A stretch of 64,000 nucleotides of DNA. It comes from Fodinicurvata sediminis DSM 21159 (GTDB taxonomy: Bacteria > Pseudomonadota > Alphaproteobacteria > Kiloniellales > DSM-21159). A model generated the notes under the pieces. The model had not been told where the DNA came from. It did no database searches and saw nothing but the letters and a program-made list of their open reading frames with translations. Shown here one piece after another: positions 42,650 to 50,530 of the stretch (within the stretch, counting starts at the first letter, position 1; each line of letters starts with the position of its first letter). The stretch spans positions 1 to 64,000 of the forward strand of contig NZ_ATVH01000020.1 of assembly GCF_000420625.1 (NCBI RefSeq), given 5' to 3'. A program made the translations under genes and the position numbers.

Positions 42650-43297
42650 TCAGGCCAGGGCGGCGAGTTCCTCCAGCGCCGCATCCACAGCCCTGCTCCA
42701 TTGGTCAGGCGTCACCTCCCGCACGCCATCCGGCGCCACGGCCGCGCTCGAGATCACCACATCGGGATTGAGTTCGCGCAACAGCTTCAGGCTGTCCACC
42801 AGGTCGGCCCGGTTGCTGCCGCGGATCAGGTAGGTCTCCCAACCCCGTTCGCTGGCGAAGATGGTGTCGCCTGTGAAGAGGTAGGTTTTGCCGTGCGGTG
42901 AGGTGTAAAGGAAGGAGGTGCTGCCCGGGCTGTGTCCCGGGGTCGGGATCACCTCGATACCGCCCAGCCAGGTCTCGCGTGTCTCGAAGACGAGATCCAG
43001 CGGGCTGACGGCCCGGACCTCCTCGGCTTCGCGGGCATGAATGCCCAGTTTGGCGCCGAAGTGCGCGCGAAGGTCGGCCAGTGCCGGGGTGATCTCGTCG
43101 CGGTGGCTGAGGAACTGGCAGGCGACGCCGCCCAGAGCCTCGATCTGGTCGGCGTCCTCCAGAAGGTAGCTGGAGTTGTAGAAAAGAACGTTGCCCTCCG
43201 GCCGGGTCAGAAGATAGGCGTGAGTCGTGACCTGAGGGGCCTCCGCGAAGGGGTGTTCCGTCAGGCTCTGCCAGAGGTCGGAGTAGATCTGCTGCAT
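42650..43297 (-). CDS. MBL-fold metallo-hydrolase, SoxR-linked
   Basis: 215 residues from MQQIYSDLWQSL. Metallo-beta-lactamase fold: VTTHAYLLTRPEGNVLFYNSS, a short LSHRDEI metal region, PTPGHSPGSTSFLYTSPHGKTYLFTGDTIF and the C-terminal NPDVVISSA. The usual HxHxDH is reduced to SHRDE, so the metal site may be incomplete. It starts 85 bases from soxR on the opposite strand with a SoxR box between, so it is probably part of the redox-stress response. Confidence 0.8.
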   Translation of the reverse strand: MQQIYSDLWQSLTEHPFAEAPQVTTHAYLLTRPEGNVLFYNSSYLLEDADQIEALGGVACQFLSHRDEITPALADLRAHFGAKLGIHAREAEEVRAVSPLDLVFETRETWLGGIEVIPTPGHSPGSTSFLYTSPHGKTYLFTGDTIFASERGWETYLIRGSNRADLVDSLKLLRELNPDVVISSAAVAPDGVREVTPDQWSRAVDAALEELAALA

Positions 43298-43350
43298 GTC
43301 AGGCTTCCTTTTCCATAGGCTTTGCATTCCAGGAAGCCCTTGCTATAAAA

Positions 43351-43368
43351 CCTGAAGCTTACTTGAGG
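43351..43368. promoter_or_regulatory. SoxR box
   Basis: CCTGAAGCTTACTTGAGG matches the SoxR operator consensus (CCTCAAGTNAACTTGAGG) at most positions, lies between divergent MBL and soxR genes and occupies a likely promoter spacer. SoxR should bind here to control both. Confidence 0.85.
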
Positions 43369-43381
43369 TCAAGAGGGTTTC

Positions 43382-43843
43382 ATGAAGACAGAATCACAAT
43401 TTTGCGGACCGGCCGATCTGTCTGTGGGTCAGGTGGCCGCGCGCAGCGGTGTCGCGGTCTCGACACTGCATTTCTATGAGACGAAGGGCCTGATCGCCAG
43501 CCGGCGCAGTCCGGGCAACCAGCGTCGCTACAGCCGCGATGTCCTGCGCCGCATCGCGATTATAAAGGTAGCGCAGCGTATCGGGATTCCGTTGAGCGAG
43601 ATTCGGGCGGCCCTGGACCGACTGCCCAATGGCTGCGTACCCACGGCGACGGACTGGGCGGAGCTCTCGGCGGCCTGGAAGGAAGACCTGGACCGGCGGA
43701 TCGAGACGCTCACCCGTTTGCGCGATCACCTGAGCGACTGTATCGGCTGTGGCTGCCTTTCCATCGATGCCTGTCGCCTGCGCAATCCGGGCGACGAACA
43801 GGGCGCCCAGGGTCCGGGACCGCGCTTCCTGGAAGCGAACTGA
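43382..43843 (+). CDS. soxR: SoxR, redox-sensitive MerR-type regulator
   Basis: 153 residues. MerR helix-turn-helix ([46 protein letters not shown]) and a C-terminal [2Fe-2S] cluster motif [12 protein letters not shown] with Cys120, 123, 125 and 131. The cluster senses redox-cycling compounds and superoxide. No SoxS is expected outside enterics; the SoxR box before the divergent MBL gene marks a direct target. Its stop overlaps a hairpin terminator. Confidence 0.95.
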   Translation: MKTESQFCGPADLSVGQVAARSGVAVSTLHFYETKGLIASRRSPGNQRRYSRDVLRRIAIIKVAQRIGIPLSEIRAALDRLPNGCVPTATDWAELSAAWKEDLDRRIETLTRLRDHLSDCIGCGCLSIDACRLRNPGDEQGAQGPGPRFLEAN

Positions 43844-43870
43844 CTGCCCTGGTTCCCCAGGACAGTCAGT
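43839..43870. terminator. Bidirectional hairpin between convergent soxR and haemoglobin genes
   Basis: ACTGACTG-C-CCTGG / TTCC / CCAGG-A-CAGTCAGT forms a 13-bp stem with a single C-A mismatch and a 4-nt loop, covering the soxR stop codon. It would end transcription from both sides; the T-tract is weak. Confidence 0.65.
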
Positions 43871-43891
43871 GCTTCCTTCCATCCCTGGGCT

Positions 43892-44266
43892 TCAGACGCG
43901 GACGATCTCGTCCTTCAGGGAATAGGCGATGGCGAGGACGTCCCGACGGGTTTCCTCGTCCACGCCATGGGCGTCCAGCGACTTCAGGATGTCGTCGAGC
44001 ACGGCCATGTACTCACTCTCGCTGATATTCATCCCGCGGTGGATCTCCAGCATGCTGCGGCCTTCGTATTTCTCTGGTCCGCCGCTGCCTTCGCCCAGGA
44101 AGTTGCGGAGGTGCTCCTTGGCTTGCGCCATGCGCTCCGGATCTTCCTTCAGTTCCTGGTATCGCGGCGTGATCTCGGGATTGGCCAGATGGGCGTCGAC
44201 GATCCGGTCGACCAACACCGAGACGCCGCGCGCGGACCCGAGGCGCTCGTACAGGGGTGTGCTCAT
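43892..44266 (-). CDS. Group I truncated haemoglobin
   Basis: 124 residues from MSTPLYERLGSARGVSVLVDRIVDAHLANP. The 2-on-2 globin pattern is clear: YxRLG start, RYQELKEDPERMAQAKEHLRNFLGEGSGGPEKYEGRSMLEIHRGMNIS with proximal His in the MLEIHRGM segment, and FDxVLDDILKSLDAHGV-type C-terminal helix. Binds O2/NO. It follows the tautomerase gene on the same strand. Confidence 0.88.
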   Translation of the reverse strand: MSTPLYERLGSARGVSVLVDRIVDAHLANPEITPRYQELKEDPERMAQAKEHLRNFLGEGSGGPEKYEGRSMLEIHRGMNISESEYMAVLDDILKSLDAHGVDEETRRDVLAIAYSLKDEIVRV

Positions 44267-44324
44267 GATCGCTCTCCTTGTTCCTGCATTTATCGTTTGT
44301 GTCTGAAGTGCCATCGGAGGGTGC

Positions 44325-44549
44325 CTAGGAAACCTCGGCAGCCGCCATCTGGCGGACGGCCTGGGAGGTCAGCGGATTGCCACCAATGGCCCACTGGCCA
44401 CTCTTCACCTCCAGCACGCGCACCCAGGTGACATCGCGCATGGCAGATCCCTCGACGGCAACCATGGCGTCGGTGATGCGCCTGATCATGTCCTGTTTCT
44501 GACTTTCGTCAAAAACACCCTCGATGACTTGAATGTCGACCAACGGCAT
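44325..44549 (-). CDS. 4-oxalocrotonate tautomerase family enzyme
   Basis: 74 residues beginning MPLVDIQVIEGVF; Pro1 after removal of Met is the catalytic base of this superfamily. The C-terminal part carries VTWVRVLEVKSGQWAIGGNPL (with the family W..GG). It tautomerises 2-hydroxydienoate-type substrates; the true substrate is unknown. Divergent from the MocR gene, with the palindromic site between. Confidence 0.85.
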   Translation of the reverse strand: MPLVDIQVIEGVFDESQKQDMIRRITDAMVAVEGSAMRDVTWVRVLEVKSGQWAIGGNPLTSQAVRQMAAAEVS

Positions 44550-44651
44550 TGTCCTTCTCCCTTGTTTCAGACCCGATGATTCGGGACATACAGAAGGCTA
44601 TTGGACAGTCCCGCTGGCGGACATGTACACTGACTCAGGTCGCTGGCTGGA

Positions 44652-44665
44652 CTGTACCGGTACAG
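44652..44665. promoter_or_regulatory. Perfect palindrome in the tautomerase/MocR intergenic region
   Basis: CTGTACCGGTACAG is a perfect 14-bp palindrome, about 75 bases before the MocR start. It is a candidate operator for the adjacent PLP-dependent regulator, which usually controls a divergent neighbour. Confidence 0.6.
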
Positions 44666-44738
44666 CGAACCTGCCAGTGTCGATTGACGGAAGTCTCGGC
44701 AAGGGTGCAGCCAGTATCAGGAACGAGGTGGGCGCGTC

Positions 44739-46193
44739 ATGATCCCGATCCAGCTCGACCGTGAGGGACCTTCCCCCCTGACCGATCAGATCGTCGAGGC
44801 ACTCAGTGAGCGTATCGACAGGGGCGTGTTGCGGCCAGGGACGAAGTTGCCCTCGATCCGGGCCTTTGCCGCTGAACAGGATATCAGTCGGTTCACGGTG
44901 GTCGAGGCCTATGATCGCCTGGTTGCCATGGGGTATCTGCAGTCCCGGCGCGGCGCGGGTTTCTTCACATCGAAGAACATGCCGCGTTCAACCCCGGAAC
45001 AGGGTGAGCAGGAAGAGGTCTACGACTCCCAGCACAACGAGGAGGTGGTCTGGCTGATTCGCCGACTGTTGGAGGCCGGCAGGGGCCTGACTCTTGCGGG
45101 CGGCCCCTGGCTGCCCGCCGAGTGGCTGGACGAGGCGAACCTGCGACGTGTCATGCGCGGACTGGCCAATAACGAAGGGGACCACCTGATCGAGTACGGC
45201 GAGCCTTTGGGCTATCGCCCGCTGCGCCGGCATATTGCGGAGACGCTGTTGACCGAGATCGATATCCAGGCGGAGGAGAACCAGGTGCTGCTGACCTGCG
45301 GCGCCAGCCAGGCCCTGGACCTGGTGAGCCGTAGCCTGCTGAAGCCCGGGGACACGGTCCTGGTGGACGATCCCGGCTATTACAATCTCTTCGGAAACCT
45401 GCGCCAGCAGGGCCTCCGCCTGATCGGGGTGCCGCGCCAGGAAGACGGTCCCGATATAGAGGCCCTGGACCGCCTGGCGGCGCAGTACAGCCCGCGCCTC
45501 TACTTCACGCAGTCGGTGTTGCAGAATCCCACCAGCACGACGTTCACACCCGCCAAGGCCTTCCGCCTGCTGCAACTCGCGGAGCGCCACGATTTCCGTG
45601 TGGTCGAGGACGATATCTTCTCGGACCTCCATCCCGAGCCCGCCCCGCGCCTGGCGGCCCTGGATCGGCTGGAGCGCGTGATCTATCTGCGCAGCTTCTC
45701 CAAGACCCTGTCCGGCAGCCTGCGCGTCGGCTTCATCGCCTGCGCGCGCGATGTGGCGGACCAGTTGGCGGACAGCAAGATGGTCACCTGCATCACCACT
45801 TCGCTCTTTGCCGAAAAGCTGGTCTACCGCCTGTTGACCGAGGGCTATTACCGCAAGTTCCTGGGGCGTCTTCTGGATCGGCTGACCGAAGCACGCCACC
45901 GCGTTGGCACGGCCTTCGAGCAGAACGGCATCGAAACCTTTCACGGCGGTGACAGAGGGCTTTTTCTCTGGGGGCGTTTCCCGGACGTCCCGGATTCCCT
46001 GCCGCTCGCGGAAGCCGCCCAGAAGGAAGGCCTCATGCTTGCCCCGGGTGCGGTGTTCCGCCCGAACCTGCAGGCCAGCCCCTGGATGCGCTTCAACGTT
46101 GCCGTTTGCGAAGATCCACAGGTTCTGGAGCGGCTGCAGCGGCAGACCGCGGCGTTTCGAGACCGGACGCTGGAGCTGGAAGCGGTGAGATAG
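44739..46193 (+). CDS. MocR-type (PdxR-like) regulator: GntR helix-turn-helix fused to aminotransferase fold
   Basis: 484 residues. GntR winged helix at 1-80 (LTDQIVEALSERIDRGVLRPGTKLPSIRAFA, YDRLVAMGYLQSRRGAGFF), then a fold-type I aminotransferase domain (LRRHIAETLL, LLTCGASQALDLVSRSLLKPGDTVLVDDPGYYNL, VVEDDIFSDLHP, YLRSFSKTLSGSLRVGFI with the PLP Lys). Such regulators sense PLP and/or amino compounds. It probably regulates the divergent tautomerase/haemoglobin genes or itself through the 44652 palindrome. Confidence 0.9.
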   Translation: MIPIQLDREGPSPLTDQIVEALSERIDRGVLRPGTKLPSIRAFAAEQDISRFTVVEAYDRLVAMGYLQSRRGAGFFTSKNMPRSTPEQGEQEEVYDSQHNEEVVWLIRRLLEAGRGLTLAGGPWLPAEWLDEANLRRVMRGLANNEGDHLIEYGEPLGYRPLRRHIAETLLTEIDIQAEENQVLLTCGASQALDLVSRSLLKPGDTVLVDDPGYYNLFGNLRQQGLRLIGVPRQEDGPDIEALDRLAAQYSPRLYFTQSVLQNPTSTTFTPAKAFRLLQLAERHDFRVVEDDIFSDLHPEPAPRLAALDRLERVIYLRSFSKTLSGSLRVGFIACARDVADQLADSKMVTCITTSLFAEKLVYRLLTEGYYRKFLGRLLDRLTEARHRVGTAFEQNGIETFHGGDRGLFLWGRFPDVPDSLPLAEAAQKEGLMLAPGAVFRPNLQASPWMRFNVAVCEDPQVLERLQRQTAAFRDRTLELEAVR

Positions 46194-46235
46194 ACGACCC
46201 CGCAGGCGACAGCGCTTGAGGAAGGAGGCCGGTTC

Positions 46236-47240
46236 ATGATCGATGTCACCGTGGTACTGGTCAATGACGGCTATGCTTCCACCGCCATCGCTCCGCTGGA
46301 GGTCTTCTCCTCAGCTGGCGTCTTGCTGAACGCCTTCGCAGGTGAAACCCCGCGGCCCCAGTTCCGGGTGCAGGTGGCCTCGCTCGATGGGCAGCCGGTG
46401 CAGAGTGCTCACCAGCTTGCTGTGTCGCCCCAGACATCGATTTCGGAAATCGAGAAGACGGATCTCATTGTCGTTTCGGCAATCGGGCTCGATGTGGATG
46501 GCGCCCTTGCTGCGCATCGTCCGTTGCTCGATTGGCTGTGCCATTGGAATGCGCACGGCGCCGGTGTAGCCGCTGCCTGTGCCGGTGTCTCCTTCCTGGC
46601 GGAAGCCGGTCTGCTCGATGGGCGGCGGGCCACCACGCACTGGGCACTGGCACAGGAGTTCGCGCAACGCTATCCGAAAGTGGACTGGCATCCGGAAGCC
46701 TTCATCACCGAGGACGCAGGCGTCTATTGCGGGGGCGGAGTCTATGGCGTGATCGACCTCAGCCTCTATCTTGTGGAGAAGTTCTGCGGCCATGACATTG
46801 CGCTGGATTGCGCCCGCTCGATGCTGGTGGAAATGCCTCGCGTCAACCAGGCAGGATTTGCCGTGTTGCCACTGACCAGCCGGCACGACGATGGAGCGAT
46901 CCGCAAGGCAGAGGAATGGCTGCACGCACATTTCCATGAGGACGTGAAGCTGGAAGGGCTGGCGGCCCAGCTGGGCATGAGCCCGCGCAATTTCGAGCGC
47001 CGCTTCAAGGCGGCCACCGGGATGAAGGCGCGGAACTACCTGCAGGCCCTGCGCGTCGCAGCCGCCCGGCGGATGCTGGAGCAGGGCGCACGCTCCGTGC
47101 AGCAGGTGGGCAGCGCGGTGGGATATGACGATGCCGCCCACTTCCGGACGCTGTTCAAACGTCATACAGGCCTGACACCGGCCGCCTATCGTGCCCGCTT
47201 CGGGCGGGAAGCAGAGAGACTGCCTGCCGGGCGCAGTTGA
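46236..47240 (+). CDS. GlxA-family AraC-type regulator with DJ-1/PfpI domain
   Basis: 334 residues: N-terminal DJ-1/PfpI-like domain (IDVTVVLVNDGYASTAIAPLEVFSSAGVLLN, GAGVAAACAGVSFLAEAGLLDGRRATTHW) and C-terminal AraC helix-turn-helix pair (AAQLGMSPRNFERRFKAATGMKARNYLQALRVAAARRML, VGYDDAAHFRTLFKRHTGLTPAAYR). The Cys in AAACAGVS is at the family position. Regulates amine or choline-type metabolism in related bacteria; its target here is unknown. It follows the MocR gene by 42 bases. Confidence 0.88.
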   Translation: MIDVTVVLVNDGYASTAIAPLEVFSSAGVLLNAFAGETPRPQFRVQVASLDGQPVQSAHQLAVSPQTSISEIEKTDLIVVSAIGLDVDGALAAHRPLLDWLCHWNAHGAGVAAACAGVSFLAEAGLLDGRRATTHWALAQEFAQRYPKVDWHPEAFITEDAGVYCGGGVYGVIDLSLYLVEKFCGHDIALDCARSMLVEMPRVNQAGFAVLPLTSRHDDGAIRKAEEWLHAHFHEDVKLEGLAAQLGMSPRNFERRFKAATGMKARNYLQALRVAAARRMLEQGARSVQQVGSAVGYDDAAHFRTLFKRHTGLTPAAYRARFGREAERLPAGRS

Positions 47241-47255
47241 GAGCACCCGGCAGGC
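47222..47255. terminator. Hairpin between convergent GlxA and DUF4242 genes
   Basis: GCCTGCCGGG...CCCGGCAGGC is a perfect 10-bp stem with a 14-nt loop overlapping the GlxA stop, in the gap to the convergent DUF4242 gene. No strong T-run follows. Confidence 0.6.
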
Positions 47256-47267
47256 GCGAGGTTTAGG

Positions 47268-47540
47268 CTATTCCCCAGAGGTGGGGTCCATCATGCCGCG
47301 GACCGGCGCGATTGTGTCGGCTGGAACCCCGGCCTTTTCCGCGTGATCGCGAATCAAGCCCTCATGCTCCGCACGGAAGATGCAGTAGAACTTGTCGTCG
47401 GTGACATAGCTGTGAACCCACTGGATGTCCGGCCCCACTTCCCGCAGGGCGGCGCAGGACGCTCGGGCGCCTTCCCTCAACTCTTCAGGTGCGGAATTGC
47501 CGATTCCGGGGATGTTCCTTTCGATGACGTACTCAGGCAT
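47268..47540 (-). CDS. DUF4242 family small protein
   Basis: 90 residues: MPEYVIERNIPGIGNSAPEE then IQWVHSYVTDDKFYCIFRAEHEGLIRDHAEKAGVPADTI. It matches the DUF4242 (SCO4226-like) family of small ferredoxin-like-fold proteins, some of which bind nickel. No enzyme activity known. Single gene. Confidence 0.82.
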   Translation of the reverse strand: MPEYVIERNIPGIGNSAPEELREGARASCAALREVGPDIQWVHSYVTDDKFYCIFRAEHEGLIRDHAEKAGVPADTIAPVRGMMDPTSGE

Positions 47541-47715
47541 GGCATTTACCTCTCATTCTTTCGGTGGCCAACTGCTCTGGGAGCTGGTCCCGAAAGCATG
47601 GGAGAAACGCCTTTACCCGGGTAGACGGTTCAGCGGACAATGAGGAGGGGAGTTTCCGACATCCGTAAGTCCATTGGAGCCTGTAAAGCACTGAGTTCCG
47701 GGGCGGGGTCAGTGG
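47541..47715. other. Gap without recognised content
   Basis: About 175 bases between the DUF4242 gene and the glyoxalase gene, including the DUF4242 promoter. No coding or RNA signal seen. Confidence 0.3.
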
Positions 47716-48252
47716 TTATTGTCCCATGCCTTTCAACCGGGCCGGTTCGACGATCTCGATCCAGTAGCCGTCCGGGTCCTTGATGAAGGCGACGTCCTTC
47801 ATTTTGCCCTGTTCGGGCCGTTTCACGTAGGTCACGCCGTTGCGGTCGAACCAGTCGATCGCCTTGTCCAGGTCGGGCACGGAGATGCAGATGTGGCCGA
47901 AGCCCTGAGGCTGGTCGTTGCCGTTGTGATAGGTCGCGTCAGGATCCTTCTCCGTTCCCCAGTTGTGGGTGAGTTCCAGGATGCCGCGCTGGGAGAAGGT
48001 CCAGGCCGTCCGCTCGCCTGTCTCCTCCGGCGGCGTGTCCCCGTCCTGCAGGCAGGTCAGGAAGTAGAGCGAGAACTCCATTTCCGGGAAGTCCAGTCTG
48101 CGCAGCACTTTCATGCCCAGGACGCCGCTGTAGAAGGCCAGCGAGATCTCCGGGTCGCGTACGCGCAGCATGGAGTGGTTGAGGGTGAAGCCCTCGGTTT
48201 CCTCTGGACGTTCCTTGACGGTGCCGGGGTGGGTTTCGCCGCTAAAGGCCAT
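47716..48252 (-). CDS. gloA: Lactoylglutathione lyase (glyoxalase I)
   Basis: 178 residues from MAFSGETHPG. Eukaryotic/proteobacterial long-type GlxI: LNHSMLRVRDPEISLAFYSGVLGMKVLRRLDFPEMEFSLYFL, ILELTHNWGTEKD, GFGHICISVPD and the metal Glu in WIEIVEP. It converts the methylglyoxal-glutathione hemithioacetal to lactoylglutathione. Start 48252 follows the family; the frame continues to 48510 without support. Confidence 0.9.
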   Translation of the reverse strand: MAFSGETHPGTVKERPEETEGFTLNHSMLRVRDPEISLAFYSGVLGMKVLRRLDFPEMEFSLYFLTCLQDGDTPPEETGERTAWTFSQRGILELTHNWGTEKDPDATYHNGNDQPQGFGHICISVPDLDKAIDWFDRNGVTYVKRPEQGKMKDVAFIKDPDGYWIEIVEPARLKGMGQ

Positions 48253-48376
48253 CGCGAGATATCTCCTGTTTTCTGTCTGGACGGAAAGCCCTTGAGATTG
48301 GGTTGCACCCGAAAGTTTCAACGGCAAGGATCGAACACTGCAGCTTATGCGTGTTCCGTGGTCCTGGAGTATGACG

Positions 48377-48604
48377 ATGAATGAAGAGAAAGATCCTCTG
48401 TACGAATGGATGCATTCCGAGATTGGTGCCTGCCTGAAACGTGAGGAACAGGTAGACAAGGATGCCTTGATTGCGCGCGCCATGGCCGATGGGGTCACCA
48501 GTCGAGCCAAAGCTGAAGAGTCCTATGCTGAAGCCATGGGAGACTGGATTGAAGCCTACAGCCTGGTGGCAAAGATCAACTCTGGAGAGCTGGACGAGCC
48601 TTGA
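48377..48604 (+). CDS. Small conserved hypothetical protein
   Basis: 75 residues from ATG 48377 (GGAG 7 bases upstream). Acidic and helical: MNEEKDPLYEWMHSEIGACL then KREEQVDKDALIARAMADGVTSRAKAEESYAEAMGDWIEAYSLV. No membrane segment, no family recognised. A hairpin terminator follows immediately, which supports it as a real transcription unit. Confidence 0.6.
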   Translation: MNEEKDPLYEWMHSEIGACLKREEQVDKDALIARAMADGVTSRAKAEESYAEAMGDWIEAYSLVAKINSGELDEP

Positions 48605-48624
48605 AGGCCCCGCTGCCGGGGCCT
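48605..48624 (+). terminator. Hairpin terminator after the small gene
   Basis: AGGCCCCG-CTGC-CGGGGCCT: perfect 8-bp stem with a 4-nt loop immediately after the stop of the small gene, followed by GGCTATTGCTC. Confidence 0.65.
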
Positions 48625-48700
48625 GGCTATTGCTCCGCCCGTCCGGCCGCACTACCTTGCCGGCCGCGTAACCTGTCGTGCACATCTCTTGGAGACACAC

Positions 48701-49315
48701 TTGGCTGAACAACATCCGCGTGCCTGGCAGCGTATGCTGTCGGGCCGCAGGCTGGACCTGTTGAATCCCTCGCCCCTGGATGTGGAAGTCGAGGACATCG
48801 CCCATGGCCTTTCGCGCGTGGCACGCTGGAATGGGCAGACACGCGGGAACTGGGCCTTCAGTGTGGCGCAGCACTGCTTGCTGGTTGAGGATCTCTGCGG
48901 GATCATGAAGCCGGATTTACAGGCGCATTGGCGTCTTGCAGCCCTGCTGCACGATGCCCAGGAGTATGTGGTGGGCGACCTGATCTCGCCCTTCAAGGCG
49001 GCCGTGGGCTGGAGCTACAAGGCCCTGGAGAAGCGCCTGTCCAGCGCCGTTTTCCTGCGTTTCGGCCTGCCGGGCGAACTGCCCAAGACGGTGGAGGCGC
49101 GAATCAAGCGCGCGGACCAGGCGGCGGCCTATGTGGAGGCGATCCAGTTGGCCGGTTTCGAGGAAAAGGAGGCGCGGCGGCTGTTCCGGCCGCCACGCGG
49201 CCATGACCTGTCGCCCGCGCGCCTGCCGCTGGTGCCACAGGACCCGGAAACCGCGAAGACCGCTTATCTGGAGCGCTTTGCCGTTCTGCAGTCGGAGATG
49301 CGGGAAAAGGGGTGA
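48701..49315 (+). CDS. HD-domain phosphohydrolase (YfbR-like)
   Basis: 204 residues. HD fold: FSVAQHCLLVEDL (His), WRLAALLHDAQEYVVGD (HD pair plus Glu), and a conserved Asp in RIKRADQAA. Proteins of this kind act as 5'-deoxynucleotidases or related phosphohydrolases. TTG 48701 is preferred because GGAGA lies 6 bases upstream; another in-frame TTG is at 48689. Convergent with a methyltransferase operon. Confidence 0.8.
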   Translation: MAEQHPRAWQRMLSGRRLDLLNPSPLDVEVEDIAHGLSRVARWNGQTRGNWAFSVAQHCLLVEDLCGIMKPDLQAHWRLAALLHDAQEYVVGDLISPFKAAVGWSYKALEKRLSSAVFLRFGLPGELPKTVEARIKRADQAAAYVEAIQLAGFEEKEARRLFRPPRGHDLSPARLPLVPQDPETAKTAYLERFAVLQSEMREKG

Positions 49316-49322
49316 AGGCTGG

Positions 49323-49652
49323 TTACGCGCCAGCCGCCGTCTTGCGTGCCCGGCGCCCGCCACGGCGCCTGGCAGTTCCGGTCTGTCCGGAGCGGGCCGT
49401 TTCGTGCAGGAGAGCCACAAGCCTTTGATGGGCGCTGAGCTTCTGTGTGGGGTCTTCCGGGGCGGCTTGTTCCCGAAGTCCGTGCTGCGCAATCAGGTTG
49501 CGCGCCGCCGTCGCGGGATCGTCCAGACGAAGCGACCAGGACAGCAACAGGTCCTCGGCCGGCCCGGGAAAGGTCTCTCCCATCTCCAGGGCCTGGCCGA
49601 TCAGGCCGCCGGGATCGTCCGCGCTGTGGTGTGAAGAGAGATACTGCACCAT
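49323..49652 (-). CDS. Hypothetical protein downstream of a methyltransferase
   Basis: 109 residues: MVQYLSSHHSADDPGGLIGQ then a helical stretch (AEDLLLSWSLRLDDPATAARNLIAQHG) and a very basic tail (GTARRRGGRRARKTAAGA). Not recognised. It starts 24 bases after the methyltransferase stop on the same strand, so it is probably cotranscribed. Confidence 0.55.
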   Translation of the reverse strand: MVQYLSSHHSADDPGGLIGQALEMGETFPGPAEDLLLSWSLRLDDPATAARNLIAQHGLREQAAPEDPTQKLSAHQRLVALLHETARSGQTGTARRRGGRRARKTAAGA

Positions 49653-49676
49653 GGGCCGATCCTCGTTACGGCGGAA

Positions 49677-50384
49677 CTATTTGACCTGCAGCAGGTTGAT
49701 ACGCATGGGCTGGGCGAAGAGGTACTTGTCATCCTGGCTTTCGGCGTAGCCCTCGAAGGCGGCCCTCAATTCCGGTTCCACCTCTGCGATCCGGTCGGCC
49801 CGTTGGGCATCCGCGGCTACGATCCGGTCGCGGAATGCCTGGAAGTCGGGATAGAGGATCGGTGCCTCGTAAACGATTTCGCGCAGTTCCTGGCAGTGCT
49901 TGCCGCCGGTGAAGCCGCGCAGGGCGTCATAGGCCTGAGCGCGCATCACGGTTTCGTCCTCAACGGGCAGCATGGCCTGGAAATGCGGGCCCTGGGCCAG
50001 GGGCTCGGCCACATAGATCAGGCCCTGTGACTTCACCACGCGGGCCGCTTCCTCCAGGCCATCGGCCATCAGTTCGGCCGGAATATGATGCAGGGAGTTG
50101 AAGAAGATGGCCGCATCGAAGCTGTTGTCCTGGAAGGGCAGGGCCTCGGCCCCCGAAACCTCGTAGCGTTCGTCTGCGACGGGAGACTCGCTGCGTGCCG
50201 CGGTGATTTCAACTTCCGATGGATCCACCCCCATGGGCGTGGCGCCGCGTTTGGCCAGGGCCCGCACCATGGCTCCGTTGCCACAGCCGATGTCCAGCAC
50301 CTTCAGGCCATCGAGCGGCAGGTTTTCGACAAGGACGTCAATGTTCGTCCGGCGAGGAAAGATCTGTGATGTCTGTTCGGTCAT
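49677..50384 (-). CDS. Class I SAM-dependent methyltransferase
   Basis: 235 residues. AdoMet-binding motif I LKVLDIGCGNGAMVRALAKRG, acidic motif II at MGVDPSE, and motif near LPFQDNSFDAAIFFNSLHHIP (UbiE/methyltransferase-11 type). The C-terminal half is of the small-molecule type; the substrate is unknown. Confidence 0.88.
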   Translation of the reverse strand: MTEQTSQIFPRRTNIDVLVENLPLDGLKVLDIGCGNGAMVRALAKRGATPMGVDPSEVEITAARSESPVADERYEVSGAEALPFQDNSFDAAIFFNSLHHIPAELMADGLEEAARVVKSQGLIYVAEPLAQGPHFQAMLPVEDETVMRAQAYDALRGFTGGKHCQELREIVYEAPILYPDFQAFRDRIVAADAQRADRIAEVEPELRAAFEGYAESQDDKYLFAQPMRINLLQVK

Positions 50385-50530
50385 GGGGCGAAGCTAAAAC
50401 AAATAAGCCTGTTAGGCCAGAACCCCGCTGCATTCATTCGATTTGCAGGCTGGCCATGGGCGCCGCAAGGCGCTAGAGCTTTTCCGGGACACAGGCAGCA
50501 CAAGAACCAGATGAGGAGGGCAGCGCCATC

